Shown piece after piece: positions 1 to 10,100 of a stretch of DNA of 13,905 nucleotides. Made by a program: the position numbers and the translations under genes. The DNA is taken from positions 520,740 through 534,644 of the forward strand of contig NW_003141807.1 of NCBI RefSeq assembly GCF_000003605.2. The letters are read 5' to 3'. The notes under the pieces are model-generated. The model was not told where the DNA came from. It did no database searches and worked only from the letters and a program-made list of their open reading frames with translations. Source of the DNA: Saccoglossus kowalevskii (lineage: Eukaryota > Hemichordata > Enteropneusta > Harrimaniidae). The number at the start of each line of letters is the position of its first letter. Positions within the stretch are counted from its first letter, which is position 1.

Positions 1-217
1 AAACTTCACACACACATGGTACATCATGTCACAAATAGATATGTGCATTTGTTTCATGATCTGCTTAACAATAGCGGAATGATGGCCATTTTAAGGCCGA
101 AAATGCATCAAAATCACGTATTTTCACAATTCCAGAACCGGATCTCAGTCATGCATGGATGGATTTTGTTCAGATTTAGCACAATGTGTTGTACATATGC
201 AGGTGCATTTCAGTCAT
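1..217 (-). repeat. Dispersed repeat family copy, reverse orientation, cut by the window edge
   Basis: Read on the minus strand it contains CTGAACAAAATCCATCCAT, ACGTGATTTTGATGC and AAAATGGCC in the same order as the plus-strand copies at 1190-1705 and 11910-12645. It also shares the GATC..GGAAT insert seen at 12164-12178. The 67-codon open frame on the plus strand here is a by-product of the repeat. Confidence 0.7.
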
Positions 218-431
218 GATCTGCTTTGAATGTATATGTCACTCAAATATGAACGGAACGGGGACGTGTCATTGACAATGACTTGTTTGGTAATAGTTCA
301 ACCCGCAAAACATAGGGGAATTTGTCCACCCTTGGCTCTTAGTTGAAATCGTGACACCAGGATATCATACTCTGACAAGATTCAACTAAATATTACAGTA
401 ATCCATTGAAAAAAGCTGAAATTGAAAGCCT

Positions 432-883
432 CGGCAGTCTAGAAAAGATGATAATGACAGCTATAAACTTGTAGAACAATATGTCTGTTCACTCTATGGT
501 CAAAATTATCATCTGTGAAGGAGGCCAGGTTGAGAATTTTCCTGCACAAATACAACCAGCCCATTTAGAGTCTATTGGAAAAATGTAAAAACAATCGATG
601 CAGGCATGGTTCCACCCTGCAAATATGTCCTATTACAAACATTGGCACAGTGCAACTATGACACAGATTTTCGAAACATGCATGCTAAGAGATCCACTAG
701 ATAATATCCAACCACAGATCATACTAGGAAAGGTTAATGGAATCTTCCTATCAATACGTTTTACTAGGAGTCAGATGCCAAATTTACTTCCTGATACTAT
801 GGGACCAGAAGATGTGACAGATGATGATAACGACAATAACTGGTGATGATTCAGATGATAACGGCGACAATGATGATCACTAG
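432..883 (+). pseudogene. Decayed mobile-element-type ORF, C-terminal part, with frameshifts and stops
   Basis: Three plus-strand frames in succession give sensible protein: KLVEQYVCSLYGQ near 470-509; VKEARLRIFLHKYNQPI then SLLEKM near 517-587, broken by TAG and TAA; and MVPPCKYVLLQTL in another frame near 606-644. From 691 another frame gives DPLDNIQP..., then RSQMPNLLPDT, followed by an acidic tail that shifts frame again and ends at TAG 881-883. The order (LEQYVC.LYG, then VnEaRl.iF, then lPPck..LLq, then the mPnlLpd acidic tail) resembles, from memory, the C-terminal half of an uncharacterised transposon-associated protein repeated in many invertebrate genomes. I cannot name the superfamily. 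At least three breaks make it non-functional. Confidence 0.5.
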
Positions 884-1189
884 TAACTGAAATTACTGAA
901 TTGCTATAGTTTATCAATATAAATATTGTGTATTATTTAGTAACTTCTAAAAAATACATGTGCATAATGAACATTCATAAAGAAAGACCTATTTTGGCCA
1001 ATATTTTGGTCACAGAGGCAGAAATGGTAAAAGTCTGTCATGTATTATTAAAATATTCTTTAATCTGATTTCATAATTGTAATCTTTCTAACCTAAAGTT
1101 GTTCATTGATATTTAACAAGCCATGCATGACCCAGTTCTAGTTTGTTATCAAACTTAAGGTATATATTTTTTTTATAGTAATATAATTC
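884..1189. other. AT-rich intergenic sequence, nothing identified
   Basis: The stretch shows no ORF of note, no inverted repeat and no RNA-like structure by eye. Confidence 0.6.
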
Positions 1190-1705
1190 AAACATGTCAA
1201 AGATATGGATCCAGAAGCTGATGCTTGATTATGGTGATTTTTTAACACTGAAATGATTGACATTCAGTCATCTTGTAACTGATCGTCAAATAAATTCTTA
1301 TCCATAGTTAGAGATATTGCTGTGGAACAGCATTCATTAAACAAAATGGCCATTGGTCAGCCATTTTGAAAACTGTATACCTATAACATGTAAAATTAAT
1401 ATATACAATTTTAACATAATCAGTCAAGGCATGGCAGAGATATGGCACTAGAACTGCATTCATTAAAACAAAATAGCCACGAGTCGGCCATTTTAAATCC
1501 AATCTGAAAAATAAAATGATGTGCATAATAATAATGTTCAATGTATGTACCAAGTTTGAACAAAATCCATTCATAAATGCTTGATTTTGATGATTGTTTA
1601 GTAAAACAATGGTCACCAAATTGATGTGCATATGTATAATTTTATGTGTGAAGATTGAATGGCATGTCTAAGATATAGGTCCAAGGTCACAAGTTAGAAA
1701 TCCTG
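1190..1705 (+). repeat. Dispersed repeat family copy, forward orientation
   Basis: It contains the family blocks in order: a GCTTGATTATGGTGATTTTT segment, AAAATGGCC..GTCAGCCATTTT (from about 1344), AGAGATATGGCACTAGAACT with GCATTCATTAAAAC (1436-1470), CTGAAAAATAAAATGATGTG (1503-1522), TTTGAACAAAATCCATTC and TGCTTGATTTTGATGATT (1555-1595), and GGCATGTCTAAGATATAGGT (1661-1680). It is nearly identical in places to 12300-12600. The minus-strand frame at 1308-1631 is an artefact of this repeat. Confidence 0.8.
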
Positions 1706-3153
1706 ATACAAAATCATTGCATAACATGTGCACTTATTTTATTACAGTATAATTTGTTCACTGAAGATTAATAACAAATACAAATGCTTCTGTACAGTAT
1801 TACTTACAATAAAATAACTTAAGTAGAAAACAAATTATTGTGCATATATTTGCATCAACTATTCAGAGCAAGAATAGCATCTTGTGAATACTTATCAATA
1901 TTTACATATACATATCTAATGACTTGTAAGTAATTGTTTTTTTAACTCGGAAAATACCTTTTTGAAAAGTTTAAGGCAACAAGGCAAGGTTGATATTTAT
2001 TGTGCAGTTTTACTGGTTTATTACACTTAATATTTGCAAAATACATAATATGTGCATAACTTGTAGTTGTACTGGAAATATGCAAATCTTAAGACTTGGA
2101 CGGTTACAAGACATGAACATGGACAATATGATACAGAAAATATAATTCTGTGCTTTAACAATAAAGCCACTGTTAAATATTATTAGGAAATTCCATCTCC
2201 AGTACTGTCACACTGAATAGCAGTGATTTGTCTTAAATGGTGCACTGAAGGACAGCAACATAGTTTTTCCATTATGAACGAAACATTCAAAAATATACTA
2301 AATATAAGTTTTGAACCATTTTCTGATACAAATCACCATATATTGTAACACTACATCAATGAACAGTCTATATACACTATAAAAGCTTTTATGCAATCTG
2401 TATTAGTTTTGATATATGCATCACATATTTATCCTCGCCCATTAATCACATTTTAGCTATGCATTTATTCCCATCATGCTTTAATTTTATACATAGCACT
2501 GCGCATTTAACTGCAACACTGAAAATGTACTGAGCTTAACTTGTAACTTCATCCCATGTCGGATCCAGAGACTGAATTATTTTGTTAATGGAGTGATCTG
2601 ATAAAACAAATACCACAAACTTTATTCTCTAAGAAGAGTAATCACTGGACTCGCCTATCACGAGATATTTCTGTCACAAGAAATTTTATTTGCATAGCTC
2701 TCCTAATCACAGATAAGCATTTTTGACTACCAGGTCATTTTCAAAAGAAGGGCCTGGTTAAGACACTTTATTTGATCTGTGTTGTAATACACTGAAATGC
2801 ATCAAGAAAATATGTGATGTGAGCATGATGGTAGGGCGATAATTTGGCAGCATAAATGCGATAATTTGGGCGACTTGAATGCAATAAAGGCATGTCTGTA
2901 TGACAGGCTGGTTGAAAGTCATGGTACTGTATATGTATACGACAAGCAATGACAAAGTCAACATACTGTGTTGCATTATATACGAGTAAAGACACATTTC
3001 TAAAAAAATATAATCTACTTTTTGTTACAATCCCACAACATTACCGACCAGTGATTGGTTTATAGTGTAATTTCATACTTCTACTTCACACCTTGAAAAT
3101 AATACTATTAAAACTAAAATGTATGTAGAGACTCTGGTCGGTTTTAATAGTCC
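1706..3153. other. AT-rich intergenic stretch, one small tandem duplication
   Basis: Apart from a two-copy 22-bp duplication beginning GCGATAATTTGG at 2836 and 2858, I see no gene or structured element. The minus-strand frames at 2758-2997 overlap each other in two phases and cover the duplication; neither resembles a known protein. Confidence 0.55.
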
Positions 3154-3348
3154 CTGGTGTACATGCCACTAATTACATCTGACCAACTACAAAATGCATT
3201 CAGGCAGCTGTCTAACCAATTAAACTTCACCTTACTAAAAACTGGATATGCTGTTGTAGAAAGCATTCTATAACACAAATTCTGATTGGTTGCTGAGACT
3301 TTAATAAGATTTACACAGGTCAGATGTAGATACAGCAATGTACACCAG
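3154..3348. repeat. Inverted-repeat element, MITE-like, ~195 bp
   Basis: Arms at 3154-3184 and 3318-3348 (reverse-complemented) agree at about 25 of 31 positions. There is a perfect 11-base outer block CTGGTGTACAT and a perfect 10-base inner block ACATCTGACC. The interior is AT-rich and has no convincing ORF. No clear target-site duplication is visible, so the class is not assigned. Confidence 0.65.
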
Positions 3349-3450
3349 TGATCATAAACAAGTCAACTGGTGACCTTCCTATCATTTCATGGCTTCTTCA
3401 GCAGTCTCCATGCTAGTCTGAAACGAATTCGCTCATTAACAAAAAGTAAA

Positions 3451-3456
3451 TTTATT
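3451..3456 (-). terminator. Candidate LZTFL1 poly(A) signal AATAAA
   Basis: This is the first canonical AATAAA on the minus strand downstream of the stop, about 610 nt from it. T-rich sequence follows it (TTTACTTTTTGTT). A variant ATTAAA lies earlier, at 3580-3575. Either choice would place the 3676-3913 foldback inside the 3' UTR. No transcript evidence is available here. Confidence 0.35.
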
Positions 3457-3675
3457 CCAACGTCACAAAGGAAAGGAGGCAGTCGCACATTCATCTATCT
3501 GGCAACTATCAGTTGATACAGCGTGTTCGAAGAACACAACTGTCATTCATTGCTTGGTACATTAACATATTCAGTTTAATAGTGTGCTATATTTATCAAT
3601 CAATCAACATTGAGGTCACATAAGCTAATAAGCAAGTGACCGTACATTAAAAGTAACCTACATCCAATTTTCATT

Positions 3676-3913
3676 GGCCTTATGCATGACCTCTAAAGGT
3701 CACACATCCTGGTACTTTCAGGGGATATTTTGTTTCATCACAGCAAGAATTTCCAATAATATATATCGTTTTTTACGATGTTTAACTGTTTTTGAATTTC
3801 AAAGATAACTGCTTGCATTTTTGTGAGAAAATAATTAAATTCGAATTGAAGGTGAATTTGTACCCCCAGAAAGTACCAGGATGTGTGACCTTTTGGAGGT
3901 CATGCATATGGCC
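3676..3913. repeat. Foldback element with ~50-bp near-identical inverted arms, probably in the LZTFL1 3' UTR
   Basis: The left arm (3676-3724) and the reverse complement of the right arm (3864-3913) read GGCC-TATGCATGACCTC, then AAAGGTCACACATCCTGG, then TACTTTC-GGGG, with about three mismatches and one indel over 50 positions. A loop of about 139 bp separates them. Weaker similarity continues outside the arms (CAAT..TTTTC on both sides), so the original terminal repeats may be longer. The open frame in the loop and right arm (3792-3983, plus) is not gene-like. It could be a MITE or a structural hairpin retained for another reason. Confidence 0.8.
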
Positions 3914-4064
3914 TATTAGATGGCTCGAAAATGATTGCAAGAAAAGGTTTCATAACAATTTTCTATATCATGCTATGATTTGATGTGCCTTCTTAATATA
4001 CAGTACTATTGCAACTAGTAAGTATTTAAAAACTTATCAAAATATTCACAGTATAAACATTGCT

Positions 4065-4187
4065 TTAATCATCATCCTCATATTTTCGTAGTCTCTTGCG
4101 AAGGTCTTTAATTAATTCATTCTTTTTCTCCAGCATTTTCTTCATGTTCTTGTAAGCTCCAGTTTGACTGAATTTCCTTTCAAGTTC
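4065..4187 (-). CDS. LZTFL1: LZTFL1 terminal coding exon G (residues 261-300, stop TAA)
   Basis: This 123-nt last exon follows acceptor ATTTGCCAG. It encodes [20 protein letters not shown] then [20 protein letters not shown] and a TAA at 4067-4065. Human LZTFL1 ends KDLRKRLAQYEPED, so the C-terminus is conserved in length and acidic ending. An ATTAAA hexamer overlaps the stop codon but is too close to act as the usual poly(A) signal. Confidence 0.95.
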   Translation of the reverse strand, partial: ELERKFSQTGAYKNMKKMLEKKNELIKDLRKRLRKYEDDD

Positions 4188-7100
4188 CTGGCAAATTAAT
4201 TCAAATATGGACACACTCATTGTTTATTTCAGTATAATAATATATGATAATTTGTCTAGCCTACACACTATCGCAAACCTCTGAATTCATGATCAATAAT
4301 TATTATTTCAAAACAGGATATAAAATAAAATGCAGATTGTTCCAGAGTATGGTGATAGTGCATGTTTTTTCTCACATTACAGTTTTGTAAGTGACATCAA
4401 GTGTTCACAGTGATTAGATGAATTTTTCAAAATCCTGTAAAACCATTTACTTTCACTGGCATTTAATTTCACTTTTTAATATATTTTGAGCAATTTCACG
4501 GACTTGGCAGGAAAACTTACTTGGAATAGATTACCTGAAACTAGTCTATTAAAACAGAGATAGATGAACTTGTAGTGTTTACAATTGAACCTTACCTTTT
4601 CAGCCATTTCCAATTGTTCTTGAATTTCCAGAAGCCGATGTTTGGTACTTGTCAAATCTTCTTTCAACTCTGATTGCGTTTTTGAACTGTCATGTAAGTT
4701 CTGAAAAGAAAATGGGAGACAGTTAAGTCTGAAAACGGAGATGTAATTATGTTTCAACTGACAATTAATGAGTGTTCTACCTTCTCCAATTGCATTCTGA
4801 CATTAGACATTTGACCTTCGAGTTCAGCGATATCACCACTTCTATCAGTACCATGTCTTCCTCTAAGTCCCCTCATCTCATCCTGGGCTCTTTCCAGATC
4901 AGAAGCTAATGCTGATTTGTCCTTAAGAACACCAGTTGCCTAAAAATAGTGAAACAGATATCAGTAAAGAGGTCACATTAAGTGCAAAGAAGCATACTAG
5001 TTCACCTGCCACCACCTGTTGGGCACCTAAAACAGAGTACCGTAAAATCTGTATTAGAAGCCGCATCTCTAATAGAAGTCGCACCCATTCTTTTTGAATA
5101 ATTGAGAACCAAAAATTCACCATTTCTCATATGTGTAGATGCTCTAATAGAAGCCGCATTCCCTCTGTTGCATTGTACCATTTTAATAGAAGCCGCAGCT
5201 TCTAATAAAGATTTTACAGTAACAGTAGCACAGCCGCAATACTACAATGAAGACCAAGCTGAAAGACATTTTGCTTTGAAAATGAGTGCTCTCACAATTC
5301 TACAGTACAAGCCCTGAAAATGATTTTGGAGTTGTTACAGGAAACGATCTCCATTTTTTAGGGTGCAACATAAATCCTACATTCTGATAATATGGTACTA
5401 TGCGATCAGATATCTACACACTATGATCAGTTTTACACTGGTTGTGAGTATACTTATGTTGACTTATAAAATTAAAAAAAAATAAATAGAAAATTCAATC
5501 TAATCTGCCTGTGAATTGAAATAGTTTTACAAATACATAACCACTCATCCAAACACCAATCAATCCACATTGCTTATTCCACTTACTACCGTCCGGTACC
5601 AGTTTTGGGCTGTGCTTGAAGGGGCTAAATATGTTCATAAACAAATTTCATTTCCATTTTCAATACCTATTTTTGACGCACTTTCAACAGTTTTCTAAGT
5701 GAAATTGAACAATCTGAGAAATACTCCTTGCTAAGATATATTTTGAACAGTGTAAAATCTGATTAGCAATCAGTTAGTTAATTTAATTTCTCCACATGTC
5801 TAGTAGTAAATTTTTTTTTTAACTATTTGGGAATAAGTGCTTTGCATAATCCATTATTTCATGGCACACTTAAAATTCTAGCAGCTTGCTAATATACAGA
5901 CTCACCGCTAATTCCGCAGATCGTAGTCTTCCTTTCAATTTCTCATTCTCCTCAGTCAGTCTCTCAATTTCATTTTGAAGTAACTCAGCTCCTCCACTCT
6001 CAAGAGGCGACAACTTTTTCATGTCAAACGTTGGCTTACCAGACTGTAATGAGAAATGAATTTCAGAAATTTTTTTTAAAACTTGTTGTACCAGGCATCA
6101 GTTCCGAACATTGAATGTCACTGTTGTCTCTCCGGACTTTTTTTTTGTAAGTGCAAATTGCTAGTGCTGACACATAGCGCATTTTGCCACAGAAGTCATA
6201 TTCATGTTTGGGACTACATGACAGGGCTGTGTGGCCATCTCTCTATTAAATGGCATTTTAAATGCGCTATACTGGCGTCAACCAGGCTCGGTCGAACATA
6301 ACAAAAGTTAATATTCAGAAAACACTTTCACAATAATTTTTTATAGATTTTTTTTTTTTTTCAAATTAAATGGTTTAATTTATTATAAAGAACCCCAGAG
6401 CATGGGTTACATGTTCAATGCATTTTCCGTATTAATAAAATGCTTGTAGCTATTTCATTAGATGAATTAATAATGAGTTGAAAGCCTACATGTACATGTA
6501 TGATCATTATAAGCTCATACTTTTTTGGAAAATTCAGTTTCAAAAAGGTTGAAGCAAATAATAAAAAATATTTTTGTTGTCAATGGTTATTCCAATTATG
6601 CAAAAATTATGAATGTTTCGAAAAATCACATTAATAATCAATAAGGAATTAACTAACAAAAATGGTACTAATAATATGGGAAATATATTAGAACAATAAA
6701 GCAAGTGTATGCGTTATGACTCATTAGATCAGTAGCTATTATCATATTTGTTGCACAGAGTGCATACTAAAATTCAATTTTCCATTCAATACCATTGTAC
6801 ATACAAATAGAGTACAATCACAATTTCCAAGTAAATTGTTTATTTATTTGTCTAATATTGATACTAGAATTAGAAAATATTGCTGTACACTATTTAATAC
6901 CATTCCAAACAATTCCATTTTGTAGTAAAATCGTTCATCTAATATTTAGGATGAAAATTTTCATCAGAAACTACAAAGAACACCCATACGTAATGAAAAG
7001 AAGATTTTTTTTTTTTAAATTTGTTGAAAATGAAAAATAAAATATTTACTTTATGGTAAACTTGTATAGACTGAACACAGATGGTGATAAAACAATTTCT

Positions 7101-10100
7101 TTAAATAAGTTTTACATGTAACAAAACCAGCTATAAAATAATATGAACAATAACTATATTATTTAACACCTCACAAAAATGTTTCTGGTCAATGGCTTCT
7201 TCAAAAATTGGGCAAGGCTTTTACAGATTTGACTGAATTCATTGACAATGAGTGCTGTATACTAGCAAAATAGTCTGAAGTTAATTAGAGTAATTAGAGT
7301 TTCTATTGGCTAATCAAATGAGATAAAATACGTAACTAGAAAAATGAAATGGCCACCAGTCGACCATTTTAAATTGAAACACACGCAAACAAATAATGGA
7401 CATTAATATACAACCTTCATACCAAGTTTGAATGAAAGTGATCTAAAACTCTGAAAAATCGTTCACTATACTACTAGTAATAAAATCTCCAAATTACTTG
7501 ATGTGTACCCGTTAACTATTATGACTTATATCAACTTATCATGGCATGTCCGAGAAATGACCCCAGACAAATGGGCACATGAACACAGACAGAACCCTGA
7601 ATTCGTCCACCGCCTAGGACTAATAAAGACATTAATGAGAAAATTGTAGAAAAAAATATCAATTTTTTGTAAAAAAAAAAAAAAAAAAAAAGACAGTCAT
7701 TAAAGCCATATGCAAATAATACTGCAATTGTCAACCAAACCAAAATGATTGATCTGTAGCTGTGAAGCTGGCACTTTTGCTGTTATATGCCATGAAATTG
7801 TCATTTCTCACTACATTACAAACTGCACCTAGCGTAAGAATTAAGGATGTGCATGTGTGATATAAAATGCAGTTGTCAATATTGGTATTCAGCTACACCT
7901 TGTATGACTTAATGAGTAGCGGGGATTGTACGAACATCATGAAATTATTGGTCAAATTATAAATGAACATTAGCATAAAAAGAGCACTAAAAATTATGTA
8001 TGATTTCCGACAAAGCAACTAAATCCCTGATCAAAACTTTAAAATTGATGTTTGTCATCGATAGAGCAAAATATCAGTCAGGGTGTTCAAAGCTGCATAC
8101 TTACAGCTACCAAAGATTACTAATTAAAATTGGCAGTCCAGCAGGGTCCCAATGAATTTGGTTCATTTTGAACTGTGATGTGAATTAAATAAAAACCTAT
8201 ATGTATTGTTCTTATTATTAACTATAGTTTTAAATCTAATAATACAGTATGAACCACACAAATATAATTATAATACAGTATACAGGCATTGACTTGGAAT
8301 CCTCAAGGAAAAAGGAAGAGGGGAAGGCCTCGTAACTCATGGCGCAGAGACATGGAGGCAGATGTTAAGAAGATGGGCCGCACATGGAAAGAACTGGAGA
8401 CGCTGGCTCAGGACCGCTCTGCCTGGAGAAACCTGGTTGACGGCCTATGTCTCAGGAGGGGCGATAGGCGTAAATAAAAAAAAATAACAGTATCAAACTT
8501 ACAGGTTTTCCAGAGAACTCTCTTTCTTCAATATCTTGAATCAGTTCAATTAATTCTCTGTTGGAAAAACAAAACATAATCAATTGATAATTTTCTTTAT
8601 AGAAACATAATCAACATATTCATGTGTTTTGGGATTTTCCTGGGTACCCTGTCAACTGGGTAAAATATTTTTTCCCCACAGTGATTTAGAGCTTTAAGCC
8701 ATCATCATCTTCATGTTTTATGGGTTATATAATACCGTTAGTATAACAAAAATGTTTTTCAAAAAAAAAAATAAAGTTTCTGGTCAGATAGGGCAGCGAT
8801 TTTTTTTTTTTTGGCAAAAATATTTGCATCAATGTGAATAAGTGACCCAATTTTTTTTATGGTTGGCACACTGACCAGAAACACAATATTTGTGTGGACA
8901 TGGTAACTGTATGAACAATTTTGTTCAATATTGGTACAAAGATTAGATTTCAATAGTCTGTATATGCATGTCAATTTGTCATGTTTATGAAAAAATATAA
9001 CCAATTGGCAGCCATTTTTGGCGTTATACAAATAAAAAAAAATATTAACATGTCCTTTAGAAATATTTCCCCTACTAATGCACATTCTCTTATCTGTGAA
9101 TTGAATTAAAATGGATGACTGATTGGTTTGGTTTAAATTGAGTATGAAGGCACGACATACAGTAATCATCTATTTATGCGAATTTGTTTTTGACGACAAT
9201 AAAATTTAATCAAGATCAATGTCAAATGCCAAATACAAATCTGTGATGAAAATGGAATCAAATATGAAGAAAATTTCTTAAAAAGTAAATTATACAGTAT
9301 AGAAAGTCTACAAATACAACATCAAATAGATATAAAATGATGGTCATCATGACCAGTGAAGAAGAGAGACTTAGGTAATAGCAACTCTATCAAAATATAA
9401 ATATAATTGTTTTAAAATATTAAAAAGAGGAACAAGCTGAACAATTTTCTTGGACTAATATCAAAGCTGGTCAATCCTTTCCCAGCAATAATCAATAGAT
9501 TGTCAGCTACCTCATAACAAATTTGACATATATTTTATTTATATTTTTTTAGATTTATTATCTTTCATTCTTCAAGTGTGTGTAAGTCTTTTTGTTTACA
9601 AATTGTTTTGTTCTCTGCTTTCTTTATTGTTCAACTTTATCAAAATCCAAACAAGGATACGATTCAATAAGGATTATTATTATTATAAACATACTCATTC
9701 ATCATCATAACATTTTGTAGGATTACATTAATCAATCAATCATGAAAGAATCATTAAACTATATGTATATGACACAACAGAGCACATATTTATGTATGCC
9801 TTCATTAATGTTTTTGTACATTTTCTGTCATTTATTTATTAAAGATGTCAAGCCTCAACACAAATAATGATTAGAACAAGGGTACACCTCACTTCTCTGT
9901 GTTTACAGATTTCCATATCAAATTAACTTTTTTGAAAACAGATTTTTCAACCTTTGAGCACCAAAACTTTGGAGCAACATTTTGCTTAGTTTATGTATTT
10001 TCTATATTTTTTGGCTGATTTTGGAATGAATGTAATTTCCTATTGTCTAAATTAGGAAATTATAAAATGAAAAAAAAGTGATGAGTGTTTCATTTTAAGA

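Larger units (their letters stand above)
6044..8502 (-). other. LZTFL1 intron C-D, largest intron
   Basis: This 2459-bp intron is bounded by GTAAGT and CATTACAG. It contains an antisense LINE tail beside the donor (8282-8486), a diverged dispersed-repeat copy (about 7338-7640) and a 21-A run (7671-7691). The open frames on the plus strand at 6083-6301 and 6795-7040 are Cys/Phe/Ile-rich, match nothing I know and contain homopolymer tracts; I treat them as chance. Confidence 0.85.

Noticed and set aside
268-282. Perfect palindrome GTCATTGACAATGAC
   Set aside because: A single 7+1+7 palindrome is expected by chance at this scale; a shorter form at 7239 sits in an unrelated context.
1308-1631. 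107-codon minus-strand open frame
   Set aside because: It lies fully inside a dispersed repeat copy. The same sequence at 12300-12600 does not keep the frame open.
4476-4757. 93-codon minus-strand frame starting at 4757
   Set aside because: It is exon F read through its flanking introns. The splice sites at 4701 and 4595 and homology bound the true exon.
5102-5317. 71-codon plus-strand frame
   Set aside because: It overlaps the right half of the TA-flanked MITE; its AALIEAAFP-like repeats come from the internal direct repeats.
6083-6301. Cys/His-containing plus-strand frame that could be taken for a zinc-binding peptide
   Set aside because: It is intronic, contains a T9 run, has irregular Cys/His spacing and no neighbouring exon or homology.
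8759-9169. 136-codon minus-strand open frame
   Set aside because: It lies in an LZTFL1 intron and begins and ends in homopolymers translating to Lys and Phe runs. It covers a small inverted repeat and resembles no protein family I know; chance in AT-rich DNA is the simpler reading.
9338-9355. Short palindrome TGGTCATCATGACCA
   Set aside because: It is too short to distinguish from chance, with no supporting context.
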